Positions 52,870-60,847 of a stretch of 64,000 nucleotides of DNA are shown here, piece by piece (position 1 is the stretch's first letter; each line of letters starts with the position of its first letter). The translations under genes and the position numbers were made by a program. This DNA comes from an uncultured bacterium (GTDB taxonomy: Bacteria > Bacillota_I > Bacilli_A > Erysipelotrichales > Erysipelotrichaceae): assembly GCA_903847945.1 (NCBI GenBank), contig CAINEY010000011.1, positions 225,290 through 289,289 of the forward strand, read 5' to 3'. The notes beneath the pieces were generated by a model. It was not told where the DNA came from and ran no database searches. It saw only the letters and a list, made by a program, of their open reading frames with translations.

Positions 52870-53232
52870 ATGGATGAACTGTTGACGGCTTTATCCGATG
52901 TTTCCATCAAACTGTTGCCGGTCTTAGGGGCAGCGGTTTTGATTGTGCTGATCATCGTCTTGAAGCGTGTTTTGGATCTTTTAAAGAAAGTCGAAAGAAC
53001 CGTGGATATGGTCGATGAAACACTGAAAAAGATCGAAGCCCCAATCAATACCTTGGTGGGTGTGGCCAAAGCCATCGACACCGTCAGTTCAGCCTCAGAG
53101 CACCTGTTGCGGACCATCGTAGGCACCATCGCCTCCAACTTCAAAGTCATCAGCGCATGGCTCAAATCCGCCTTCAGCAAGTCCGCTGATCCTCAACCGG
53201 ACGAGACGACCGAGGAAGAACTCGGTTTATAG
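52870..53232 (+). CDS. DUF948 (YtxG-like) membrane-anchored protein
   Basis: A 120-residue protein with an N-terminal membrane helix (residues 14-38) and a long helical part that matches DUF948 (YtxG), a general-stress protein of Bacilli. The C terminus is acidic. It has its own promoter and AGAGG site and is followed by the YtxH-like gene after eight bases. Confidence 0.8.
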   Translation: MDELLTALSDVSIKLLPVLGAAVLIVLIIVLKRVLDLLKKVERTVDMVDETLKKIEAPINTLVGVAKAIDTVSSASEHLLRTIVGTIASNFKVISAWLKSAFSKSADPQPDETTEEELGL

Positions 53233-53240
53233 GAGCAATC

Positions 53241-53603
53241 ATGGAAACAAATTTCAAGGATGAACTGGATAAACTGGTTCAACAGGCCAAAGACTTGGCC
53301 GATGACATCCACCTCAAAGAGAACCTGGAGAAGTTGCGTGACGGGCTTGTCGATCTGGCCGCTAAAACCGGTCAGAAGATCGATGAACTCGCACACGATG
53401 AAGAACTGAAAACCAAAATCAAAGACGGTGCCCATAAAGTTGCTGACACGGCGGTCGCCGGAGCGAAGTTCGTTGGCGACAAGACCACCGAATTCTTCGA
53501 ACGCCCCGATGTCCAAGAGGGTATCGAAAAGGCCAAAGACAAAACGATCGAAGTCGCAGAAAAAGGCGTGGATGCGCTCAAGAAAGCCCTGAAGAAGGAC
53601 TAA
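53241..53603 (+). CDS. Helical amphipathic (YtxH/LEA-like) protein
   Basis: A 120-residue, very charged protein with no membrane segment. It is made of repeated Lys/Asp/Glu/Ala-rich amphipathic helices (for example KIDELAHDEELKTKIKDG, then GVDALKKALKKD). The composition resembles LEA-like and YtxH-type stress proteins. It stands where ytxH stands in Bacillus (between DUF948 and ccpA), but it lacks the N-terminal membrane helix of YtxH. AGGAG precedes the ATG. Confidence 0.6.
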   Translation: METNFKDELDKLVQQAKDLADDIHLKENLEKLRDGLVDLAAKTGQKIDELAHDEELKTKIKDGAHKVADTAVAGAKFVGDKTTEFFERPDVQEGIEKAKDKTIEVAEKGVDALKKALKKD

Positions 53604-53605
53604 GT

Positions 53606-54595
53606 ATGAAGCGTGTTACCATCTACGATGTGGCCAACGAGGCCAACGTATCCCTCGCGACGGTTTCCCGCGTCATCAACGGGTTAGAGATCGTCCGTGA
53701 AGACACCCGCATTCGCGTCAATCAAGCCATCGAAAAGCTGGGGTATAAACCCAATGCGATCGCCCAGGGATTGGCACTTCAAAAGACCACCAGCATCGCG
53801 CTGTTGGTTCCGGAAGCCAGTTTCAATTACACCGGTCAGATCATCAGCGGCTTGTTGGATGTGGCCAAGATCTACAAGTACAACATCACTCTGCATACGA
53901 CCAGTGAAGCCATCATCCAAATCGGCGAAATCATCGAAAACATCATCAAATCGCGGGTCGATGGGGTCATCATCTACAACGACAAATTGATGATGGATGA
54001 ACTGAGTGCCCTGACGAAGTATAACTTCCCGATCGTCGTCGTCGGCAATCAGCTCTCGTCCGACAACATTGCCTCCGTCTATGTCAATCTCCAAAAAGCC
54101 ATGTTTGAACTGGTGAGTTCTTACTTGGACAAAGGCATGACCGACATCGCCATCATCCAGGACCGTAAAAACAAATACATGGTCGAACAGCTCATCAAAG
54201 GCGCTTCGCAAGCCTTTGAACGCAAGGGACTCGTCTTCGAGAACTTCATCGAGATTCCGCGCGAATACCGTTCGTCCTATACGTATCTTCGTGAATACTT
54301 TAAGAAACACAAACACCAGTTGGTCGTAGCGCATCGCGATTCGCAAGCCATGGCTGTCATCAATGCGGCCTCGGAAGCCGGACTCAGTGTTCCCAAAGAC
54401 ATGGAAGTCGTGTGCATCATCGACAGCAAATACAACTCCATGATGCGTCCGCAGATCTCCTCGTTTGCGATTCCTTCCTACGATTTGGGCGCTGTGGCCA
54501 TGCGCGTCATGACCAAGATGCTTAATCAGAGCCCGATCGAAGACAAAGAGATCGAACTCAGTTATCTGTATACCCCGCGTCAGTCTACCAAATAA
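53606..54595 (+). CDS. ccpA: LacI family regulator, CcpA-like
   Basis: A 329-residue regulator with an N-terminal LacI helix-turn-helix (TIYDVANEANVSLATVSRVIN, given as TIYDVANEANVS and ATVSRVIN) and hinge helix (PNAIAQGLALQKT), then a periplasmic-binding-protein fold. The N-terminal match and its place behind murC-DUF948-YtxH fit CcpA, the global carbon-catabolite regulator that binds cre sites with HPr-Ser-P. A cre-like site is present before the etf operon. The effector domain is more divergent than usual, so another LacI-type role is not ruled out. Confidence 0.82.
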   Translation: MKRVTIYDVANEANVSLATVSRVINGLEIVREDTRIRVNQAIEKLGYKPNAIAQGLALQKTTSIALLVPEASFNYTGQIISGLLDVAKIYKYNITLHTTSEAIIQIGEIIENIIKSRVDGVIIYNDKLMMDELSALTKYNFPIVVVGNQLSSDNIASVYVNLQKAMFELVSSYLDKGMTDIAIIQDRKNKYMVEQLIKGASQAFERKGLVFENFIEIPREYRSSYTYLREYFKKHKHQLVVAHRDSQAMAVINAASEAGLSVPKDMEVVCIIDSKYNSMMRPQISSFAIPSYDLGAVAMRVMTKMLNQSPIEDKEIELSYLYTPRQSTK

Positions 54596-54599
54596 CTTA

Positions 54600-54803
54600 A
54601 CGGCATCGACAAGCCAGAGTAACGCAATCCGACATTTAGAGAGACAAGGTGGGTGGTGAAAACCTTGAATGACGGCGCGTGAATACCGCTTCGAGCCGCT
54701 TTATCAAAACTAAAGCCGTTTCCCGCGTTAAGGGCTCAAGTGACGTCAAACGTAACTAAGGTGGTACCGTGCTTTCAGCACCCTTGGGGGTGCTTTTCTT
54801 TTG
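54600..54803 (+). promoter_or_regulatory. T-box leader of tyrS
   Basis: The T-box AAGGTGGTACCGTG is at 54758-54771, and the terminator AGCACCC/GGGTGCT with TTTCTTTT tail at 54777-54802. The specifier TAC (Tyr) is at 54684-54686, directly after GTGAA. The leader begins within a few bases after the ccpA stop; no clear promoter was found. Confidence 0.9.
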
Positions 54804-54815
54804 TCAGGAGGACCT

Positions 54816-56072
54816 ATGAACTTTTTTGAAGAATTGAAGTGGCGTGGCCTTATCAAAGATGTGACCGATGAAGAGAGTTTCATCGAACGTCTCAAACGGC
54901 CGATCACGCTCTATTGCGGGTTTGATCCGACCGCGGATTCTCTGCACATCGGATCGTTGCAACAGATCCTGTTGCTGCGCCGTTATCAGCAGCAGGGCCA
55001 CACCCCGATCGCGTTGATTGGGGATGCGACCGGGATGATTGGGGATCCGCGTCCGACCACCGAACGCAAGCTCTTGACGATCGAGGAAGTGCGGGCCAAT
55101 GGGGGTGCGATCAAGGAACAACTGTCTCGATTCCTTTCCAGTGAAGGGCCTAATGCGTTCATCGCAGCCAACAACTACGACTGGCTCTCGCAGATTGACA
55201 TCCTTCACTTTCTGCGCGATTACGGCAAGCACTTCAATGTTGCCTACATGATCGCCAAAGACGTGGTGGCATCGCGCTTATCCAGCGGGATCAGCTTTAC
55301 CGAGTTTACTTACACGATTCTTCAATCCGTAGACTTCATGCATCTGTATCAGACTTACGGGTGTGAACTGCAGATCGGTGGCAGCGACCAGTGGGGGAAT
55401 TTGACCAGCGGGACCGAACTCATCCGCAAGACGATGGAGGATGCGAAAGTGTATGGGGTCACCTCACCGTTGATCACCAACTCGGATGGATCGAAATTCG
55501 GCAAGTCCGAAGGTCGAAACATATGGTTAGCCGCTCATCGGACTTCACCGTATGCGTTCTACCAGTACTGGCTGAATGTGGCGGATGCCGATGTGATCGA
55601 CTTCATGAAGCGTCTATCGCTCAAGTCTCCGGAAGCCATTAAGGCGTATGAAGCCGGAGTCGTTGAGGCGCCGCACTTGCGGGCCGCTCAAAAGGCCTTG
55701 GCGGAAGAGTTAACGATCCTGGTGCATGGTCAAGCCGGCTATGATAGTGCCTTAAGGACGACGGAAGTCTTCTTCAGCGGTCAATGGCAAACTTTGCAGT
55801 TGGAGGAGATCCTGGAAGCCTTGGCAGAAGCCCCAAGCCTGTCCATTCAAGCCCCACGTTTAGTGGTGGATGTCTTAGTGGAAGGGCAACTGGCGGTCAG
55901 TAAACGCGAAGCCCGTGAACTCATCGAAAAGGGCAGTGTCAGCGTCAATGGGGTGAAGATCACTGGCTTGGATGCCGAGCTCGACCGTGAATCCGCCTTG
56001 CATCGTCGCCTGCACGTCATCCGTAAAGGCAAGAAGAATTATCTGGTCGTTCACTTGGAGGAACTCGCATGA
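54816..56072 (+). CDS. tyrS: Tyrosyl-tRNA synthetase
   Basis: Charges tRNA-Tyr. The 418-residue class I enzyme has YCGFDPTADSLHIGSL (HIGH-like motif, about residue 40), GGSDQWGN at about residue 190, the KFGKSEG loop (KMSKS equivalent), and a C-terminal S4 domain. AGGAGG precedes the ATG at 54816. Expression responds to uncharged tRNA-Tyr through the upstream T-box. Confidence 0.97.
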   Translation: MNFFEELKWRGLIKDVTDEESFIERLKRPITLYCGFDPTADSLHIGSLQQILLLRRYQQQGHTPIALIGDATGMIGDPRPTTERKLLTIEEVRANGGAIKEQLSRFLSSEGPNAFIAANNYDWLSQIDILHFLRDYGKHFNVAYMIAKDVVASRLSSGISFTEFTYTILQSVDFMHLYQTYGCELQIGGSDQWGNLTSGTELIRKTMEDAKVYGVTSPLITNSDGSKFGKSEGRNIWLAAHRTSPYAFYQYWLNVADADVIDFMKRLSLKSPEAIKAYEAGVVEAPHLRAAQKALAEELTILVHGQAGYDSALRTTEVFFSGQWQTLQLEEILEALAEAPSLSIQAPRLVVDVLVEGQLAVSKREARELIEKGSVSVNGVKITGLDAELDRESALHRRLHVIRKGKKNYLVVHLEELA

Positions 56073-56554
56073 ATCTCAACAATTGGATCATGATCGGCTT
56101 ATCGATCGTGATTGGCGCCTTTTTGACCTTTGTCCGCTACAAAGACTACAAAAAGCACCAGACTCTCAAAACTCAACTCGAATCGGAAGGGGAAAAACTG
56201 GTTTCATCCGTCAAGATGCGTCCCAACAAGGCACTCTACGGTTTATTGGCGGCCTTAGGTGTGTTTATGGGGATTGCCTACTTCGTAGGTGACTTCTATG
56301 AGAACATCGCCCTAACGCTCATTCTGGCGGTCCTGATCGGATCGGAGTGGCTCAATTACCAAGCGACTTCCTTCCTTTACCTTTACGAACGTCATTTTGT
56401 GTACAACACCAGCTCGATCCGTTACAAATCCATCAAAGCCATCACCCCGAAAAACAAACGGGCATCGACCGTAACGACGCTCAGCGGAGAAAGCACCCTG
56501 ATCCCGGTCGAAGCCGCCAACGCCATCACCGAGAAGACCGCTAAGAAGAAATAG
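56069..56554 (+). CDS. Uncharacterised membrane protein
   Basis: A 161-residue protein with an N-terminal membrane helix (residues 5-22), two further hydrophobic segments (residues 55-72 and 78-95), and a hydrophilic, Lys/Thr-rich C-terminal part that looks like a PH-like or small beta domain (RHFVYNTSSIRYKSIKAITP). I do not recognise it. The ATG overlaps the tyrS stop by four bases. Confidence 0.75.
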   Translation: MNLNNWIMIGLSIVIGAFLTFVRYKDYKKHQTLKTQLESEGEKLVSSVKMRPNKALYGLLAALGVFMGIAYFVGDFYENIALTLILAVLIGSEWLNYQATSFLYLYERHFVYNTSSIRYKSIKAITPKNKRASTVTTLSGESTLIPVEAANAITEKTAKKK

Positions 56555-56557
56555 GCG

Positions 56558-56566
56558 TGGTATAAT
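56558..56566 (+). promoter_or_regulatory. Extended -10 promoter with leaderless start
   Basis: TGG-TATAAT followed by six bases (GTGCCC) and the ATG at 56573. No -35 or ribosome binding site seen. Confidence 0.62.
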
Positions 56567-56572
56567 GTGCCC

Positions 56573-57070
56573 ATGAAACGCTTGGTGTTTTTTATCCTGG
56601 TGCTGAGCTTAAGTGCATGCACCACTACGGACCGCGATGCGATCGCTTCCGATCATTATAAAACGCTCTATACCGAGTTGCTCAATGAGCTCGATACCGC
56701 CTCGAGTTCCGTATATTTCAGTGTCGAAGCGACCTTGAGTGCCCTGGATGGAGCCCGTTACCGTTACGACGTGTTTATCGATGAACCCCAGATCGCCATG
56801 TATGACATTGAGATCCTGGTGATCGTCGATGACGGGTCTCTGGTGATTTCTGAAACGATGATGCCCAGTGTGGGAATCTTCGATGAGAAGACCTACCACA
56901 TGTTGCCCTATCAGGTCCATCCCGAGAAGGGATTTGTGAAGGGATTCGGACTCAACGGCATCACCGAACAGTCCAGTGTCAAACTCAAAGTCTTGGTCAG
57001 TTGGAAAGACGTCAACCGGATCGAAACCTTCAAACAGGTAATCGGTCTCGATCTGAGCGTCGCTCCCTAA
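56573..57070 (+). CDS. Uncharacterised lipoprotein
   Basis: A 165-residue lipoprotein: signal peptide with lipobox LSAC (Cys at residue 16), then a beta-rich mature domain with a conserved-looking Tyr/Asp/Val pattern. No family was recognised. The ATG is exactly six bases after TGGTATAAT with no Shine-Dalgarno, so the mRNA is probably leaderless. A GTG at 56567 is in frame but would precede the expected transcript start. Confidence 0.72.
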   Translation: MKRLVFFILVLSLSACTTTDRDAIASDHYKTLYTELLNELDTASSSVYFSVEATLSALDGARYRYDVFIDEPQIAMYDIEILVIVDDGSLVISETMMPSVGIFDEKTYHMLPYQVHPEKGFVKGFGLNGITEQSSVKLKVLVSWKDVNRIETFKQVIGLDLSVAP

Positions 57071-57083
57071 CGCCTAACCAAAC

Positions 57084-57111
57084 AAAAACCCGATCTGCAT
57101 CGGGTTTTTTG
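57084..57111 (+). terminator. Bidirectional terminator before rpsD
   Basis: AAAACCCGAT, CTGC loop, ATCGGGTTTT with T-run. A-run on the left and T-run on the right serve both convergent genes. Confidence 0.88.
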
Positions 57112-57116
57112 TGGGA

Positions 57117-57740
57117 TTAACGGTTGTAGAATTCGACGACGAGGGCTTCGTTGATGTCCGTGTTGAGTTCTTTGCGTTCCGGCAAGCGGACGTATTTGCC
57201 TTTTTTGGCTTCCTTGTCGACTTCGACGAAGGGGACCGTGCTCACGGAAGCATCCAAGGCTTCTTTGATGGAAGCCATATCGCGGCTGCTTTCCTTGATC
57301 GTCAGGACACTGCCCGGCTTGATGATCATCGAGGGAATGTCTGCCTTATGACCATCGACCAGGATGTGACCATGGTTGACCAGCTGACGGGCTCCGCGAC
57401 GGGTCATCGCAAAGTTCATGCGGTACACCAGGTTGTCCAAGCGGCTTTCCAGTAAGAACAGGAAGTTATGGGCGGTGTTGCCTTTGATGTGCTGCGCTTT
57501 GACAAAGGTGTTGTAGAATTGACGTTCGTTGACGCCGTAGGTGAAGCGAATGCGTTGCTTCTCACGTTGTTGCTGGCCGTAGTTGCTCAGCTTTGCCGGA
57601 CGGGCATCGGGGGCTTTCCCCGGGGCCGTGGTACGACCTTTACGCTTGCCGCCTTTGGTGTTGAACTCCGCACCGGTCTCCAAAACGGAGAACCCTAAGC
57701 GACGCGAAAGGCGGTAAACCGGTCCATTGATTCTTGACAT
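57117..57740 (-). CDS. rpsD: 30S ribosomal protein S4
   Basis: A 207-residue assembly-initiating ribosomal protein. It begins MSRINGPVYRLSRRLGFS and carries the S4 RNA-binding domain (residues 95-155, RRGARQLVNHGHILVDGHKADIPS, given as RRGARQLVNHGHI). The N terminus lacks the zinc Cys of some S4 proteins. AGGAGG precedes the ATG. S4 is a translational autoregulator in many bacteria; the 150-base leader here fits that. Confidence 0.97.
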   Translation of the reverse strand: MSRINGPVYRLSRRLGFSVLETGAEFNTKGGKRKGRTTAPGKAPDARPAKLSNYGQQQREKQRIRFTYGVNERQFYNTFVKAQHIKGNTAHNFLFLLESRLDNLVYRMNFAMTRRGARQLVNHGHILVDGHKADIPSMIIKPGSVLTIKESSRDMASIKEALDASVSTVPFVEVDKEAKKGKYVRLPERKELNTDINEALVVEFYNR

Positions 57741-57925
57741 GGTTTTTTCCTCCTAAGGGTTATGCGTAAACCACTAGGGACAAATCGTCTTCCGGGGTGT
57801 TCATCAATCGATTTCGGTGATGCAGCGCACTTACTTTCTTGCCCAAGGGATGAACGCCTGACGGAGGGTTTTGTCTGCCGCGTTTGACGCCCATAAAGGA
57901 TAGCACAGGGGAAAGGCCTTGTCAA
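57741..57925 (-). promoter_or_regulatory. rpsD promoter and long S4 leader
   Basis: On the minus strand TTGACA (57920-57925), a 17-base spacer and TGC-TATCCT (57897-57902) give a transcript start near 57890. The leader before rpsD is then about 150 bases, long for this window. Firmicutes rpsD mRNAs carry an S4-binding pseudoknot leader; that this is one is inferred from position and length. Confidence 0.65.
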
Positions 57926-57957
57926 TTCACAAATCCCCGTCGAAAAAACAGGGATTA

Positions 57958-57966
57958 TGTTAGAAT
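57958..57966 (+). promoter_or_regulatory. Extended -10 promoter of ezrA (leaderless)
   Basis: TGT-TAGAAT followed by exactly six bases and the ezrA ATG. The upstream gene rpsD runs the other way, so re-initiation from an upstream gene is impossible. Confidence 0.68.
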
Positions 57967-57972
57967 AGAAGC

Positions 57973-59712
57973 ATGAGTTGGAATGCCTTTCTTGAGATTA
58001 TGAAGACCCCGACCGCGATGATCGCCACCGGATTATTGATCGGGGCTTTTAGCCTGTGGTTGATCATCTTCATCATCCGCAAGAGCACTTTAAAACGCCA
58101 CATGAAATCCGCGGAAGCCCGTTACATGGCGGCTAAAAGCTTACCCTTGCCCTTTAAAATCAACAAGACCTTGGCCTTGGCCAAAGTCAAAGATGATGTC
58201 TTTGTCTTGGCTAATGATCTTAAGAATGAATTCGATCAGATCCAAGACCATTTCAAACGGGTAGCCGGGCTCTTGGGCGAGTGTGAAGATGCTATTCTGA
58301 CTAACCGGCTCAAGCTTGGAAAGTCCGATCTGAACGAACTGAGTGAACTCCTAGGCGTTTTGGAAGCTGAGGCCTTTTCCTTGAACACCAAACTCGATGA
58401 AGTGCTTAAAGACGAGAACCAGCAACGATCCCAGATCACCGAACTCAAAGAGCAATTTAGAAACCTCAAGCAGCTCTTCAATCAGCGGGCTCCGCAACTG
58501 GCTTCCAGTGTCGCCCTGATCCAACAACGCATCGAGGATCTCGAACGGGCCTTCAGTATGTTTGAAGATTGGATGGTGGCCTCGGAGTTTGTCAAAGCCA
58601 AAGAGAAGGTGACCCTGATCGAAGGTGAACTGGCAGAACTTGGTACCTTGGTCCAATCGTTACCGGATCTCTTCGTACTCGCCAAAGGCATCATTCCCAA
58701 ACAGATCGATGAGATCACCACACTCTACACTCAACTCAAGAACGAGAACGTCTATGTCGTTCACCTGGAAGTCAAAAAGAACCTCGATCTGGTGATGGAA
58801 GCGACCCGTGAAGATCTGGCCAACCTGAACCGCTGTGTCGTTAAAAATGTTCCCGAGCATTTGAAAGAGAACACCACGCGACTGACCCAGTTGATGGATC
58901 AACTGCGCAAAGAACAGCAATCCCACCATGACGTCAGTCAAGCATTGGCCCAAGCCGATGATCGGATCAAAGCCGGACAGGCTTTGCATAATCGCCTCTT
59001 GACGATGACGCGCAAAGAAGCCAAACGTTTGGGCATGACCGATATGATCCACTTCCTCAACGATCAGGAAGCCCTCTTGGATCGCTTCGCGGAAGACCTG
59101 GTCCGCATGAGCCGTTTGTTTGTATCCCGGACGATGCCCGGAAGTGCTTTGTTGGTTTCCGTCAAAGACCTCATTCAAGATGTGACCATCACTGTTGATC
59201 GGCTCAGTCAGATCAAATCCAGTGTCGAAAGTGCCAAGAGCGATGAGGAACGTGCCAATAAGCAACTTCTCAAACTCTACCTCATCATGAATGAAGTTCA
59301 AGTCAAGATCCGTAAACACAAGCTGCCCAACATTTCCGCGGCTTACGACGGCGACATCACCAAGGCGTACACGATCATTCACACGATCGATAAGCTCCTG
59401 GATGAAAGTCCATTGAATCTGCCGATCCTCAATTCGACGGTCAATGAAGCTATCGATGTGGTCTATCGGCTCTACAACAACGTCAACAACCTGGTTGGAA
59501 CGGTCGAGATGATCGAAAACACCGTGGTTTACGCCAATAAGTACCGGCCGTTCCATCCGGAACTGGATGCGCAAATGACCCGAGTGGAACTGTTGTTCCG
59601 CAACGGGGACTACACGGCCGCCATAAAACTGGCTTTAGCGGCTGTCGAAAGCATCCAGCCGACGCAATATGATACCCTCATCAAGGAGAATGCCCAAAGT
59701 GTCCAACCTTAA
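57973..59712 (+). CDS. ezrA: Septation ring regulator EzrA
   Basis: A membrane-anchored spectrin-like protein that limits and organises FtsZ rings. The 579-residue protein has an N-terminal membrane helix (residues 15-34) then long coiled-coil stretches through to the C terminus; the length matches the family (about 560-580). ezrA next to rpsD and the desulfurase-thiI pair is the Bacilli order. No Shine-Dalgarno is present before the ATG, and the next in-frame ATG also lacks one. Confidence 0.92.
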   Translation: MSWNAFLEIMKTPTAMIATGLLIGAFSLWLIIFIIRKSTLKRHMKSAEARYMAAKSLPLPFKINKTLALAKVKDDVFVLANDLKNEFDQIQDHFKRVAGLLGECEDAILTNRLKLGKSDLNELSELLGVLEAEAFSLNTKLDEVLKDENQQRSQITELKEQFRNLKQLFNQRAPQLASSVALIQQRIEDLERAFSMFEDWMVASEFVKAKEKVTLIEGELAELGTLVQSLPDLFVLAKGIIPKQIDEITTLYTQLKNENVYVVHLEVKKNLDLVMEATREDLANLNRCVVKNVPEHLKENTTRLTQLMDQLRKEQQSHHDVSQALAQADDRIKAGQALHNRLLTMTRKEAKRLGMTDMIHFLNDQEALLDRFAEDLVRMSRLFVSRTMPGSALLVSVKDLIQDVTITVDRLSQIKSSVESAKSDEERANKQLLKLYLIMNEVQVKIRKHKLPNISAAYDGDITKAYTIIHTIDKLLDESPLNLPILNSTVNEAIDVVYRLYNNVNNLVGTVEMIENTVVYANKYRPFHPELDAQMTRVELLFRNGDYTAAIKLALAAVESIQPTQYDTLIKENAQSVQP

Positions 59713-60847
59713 TCCCATTTATTTCGATCACGTCTCCAGCACCCCGGTTCACCCCGAGGTGCTTAAAACGCTGCAGGAATTTTATCCGATTCACTACGCC
59801 AACGCGGAAGCCTTGCATGATGGCGGAAAAGTCATCGGCACCATGGTGGAAGCCAGTCGCGAACAAGTTGCCAAACTACTGAAAGTTAAGCCGGAATGGG
59901 TGACCTTTACCTCCGGAGCAACCGAGGCCAACAACGCCATCATCAAAGGGATCGCGTTTGCGAATGCCCATCGCGGCAAGCACATGATTACCACCTCCGT
60001 CGAACATTCCAGCGTTTTGGATACCTACAAACAACTGGAAGAAGACTTCGGTTTTGAAGTAACGTACTTACCGGTCGACAGCAACGGTCGCATTCGTCCC
60101 GAGGATTTGAAACAGGCGTTGCGTCCGGACACGATCCTCGTGTCAATCATGCACGTCAACAATGAGATCGGCACGGTCATGCCGGTGGAAACCTGTGTAA
60201 AGATCATCCGCGACCATTCCAAGGCTTACTTTCACACCGATGAAGTCCAGGCCATCGGAAAGGTTCCGTTCGATCTGAGTTATGTTGATGCCGCCAGTTT
60301 ATCGGCGCACAAGATCAATGGGGTCAAGGGTTCCGGGGTGATGATCCTTAAACCGGGAGTCAAGATCCTCTCCCTGATTTCCGGCGGTCAACAGGAAAAC
60401 GGACGTCGCGGCGGAACAGCCAATGCGATCCATAATCTGTTGTTTGGGAAAACCCTGCGTTTGGCCTTGGATGATCAACAGAATCACATCGCGAGCGTAA
60501 CCGCACTTAACCAACGCTTACGTCAACACTTACGTCAAATGCCCAATGTCGTGATCAACTCCCCTGAAACCGAGGTTTCACCGTTTATTCTGAATTTCTC
60601 GGTTCTCAATCTGACCTCTGAGGTGTTGTTGAACTGGTTCAACGCCCACGGGATCTACCTCTCAGCTCAAAGCACCTGCAACTCCAAACAACATCATCCC
60701 TCAATTACCTTATCCGCGATGAAGGTCGGAACGAAACGACTCAACGGGGCTTTACGCGTCGGGTTATCCGCATTGAATACCCCGGACGAAATTGATCGAC
60801 TGGTTGCCGTTTTACAGGAAGGCGTGGCCAAATATGGCCGTCCCTAA
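59690..60847 (+). CDS. Cysteine desulfurase (NifS/IscS-like)
   Basis: A 385-residue PLP enzyme that takes sulfur from cysteine. It has IYFDHVSSTPVHPEV at the start, the TSGATEANN motif, the PLP lysine in SAHKINGVKG (about residue 207) and the active-site Cys in AQSTCNS (about residue 325). Its last bases overlap thiI, so its sulfur likely goes to ThiI for 4-thiouridine. The ATG at 59690 is one base from AAGGAG, too close; GTG 59699 has better spacing and may be the true start. The family motif more often has NAATTP where this has HVSSTP. Confidence 0.93.
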   Translation: MPKVSNLNPIYFDHVSSTPVHPEVLKTLQEFYPIHYANAEALHDGGKVIGTMVEASREQVAKLLKVKPEWVTFTSGATEANNAIIKGIAFANAHRGKHMITTSVEHSSVLDTYKQLEEDFGFEVTYLPVDSNGRIRPEDLKQALRPDTILVSIMHVNNEIGTVMPVETCVKIIRDHSKAYFHTDEVQAIGKVPFDLSYVDAASLSAHKINGVKGSGVMILKPGVKILSLISGGQQENGRRGGTANAIHNLLFGKTLRLALDDQQNHIASVTALNQRLRQHLRQMPNVVINSPETEVSPFILNFSVLNLTSEVLLNWFNAHGIYLSAQSTCNSKQHHPSITLSAMKVGTKRLNGALRVGLSALNTPDEIDRLVAVLQEGVAKYGRP

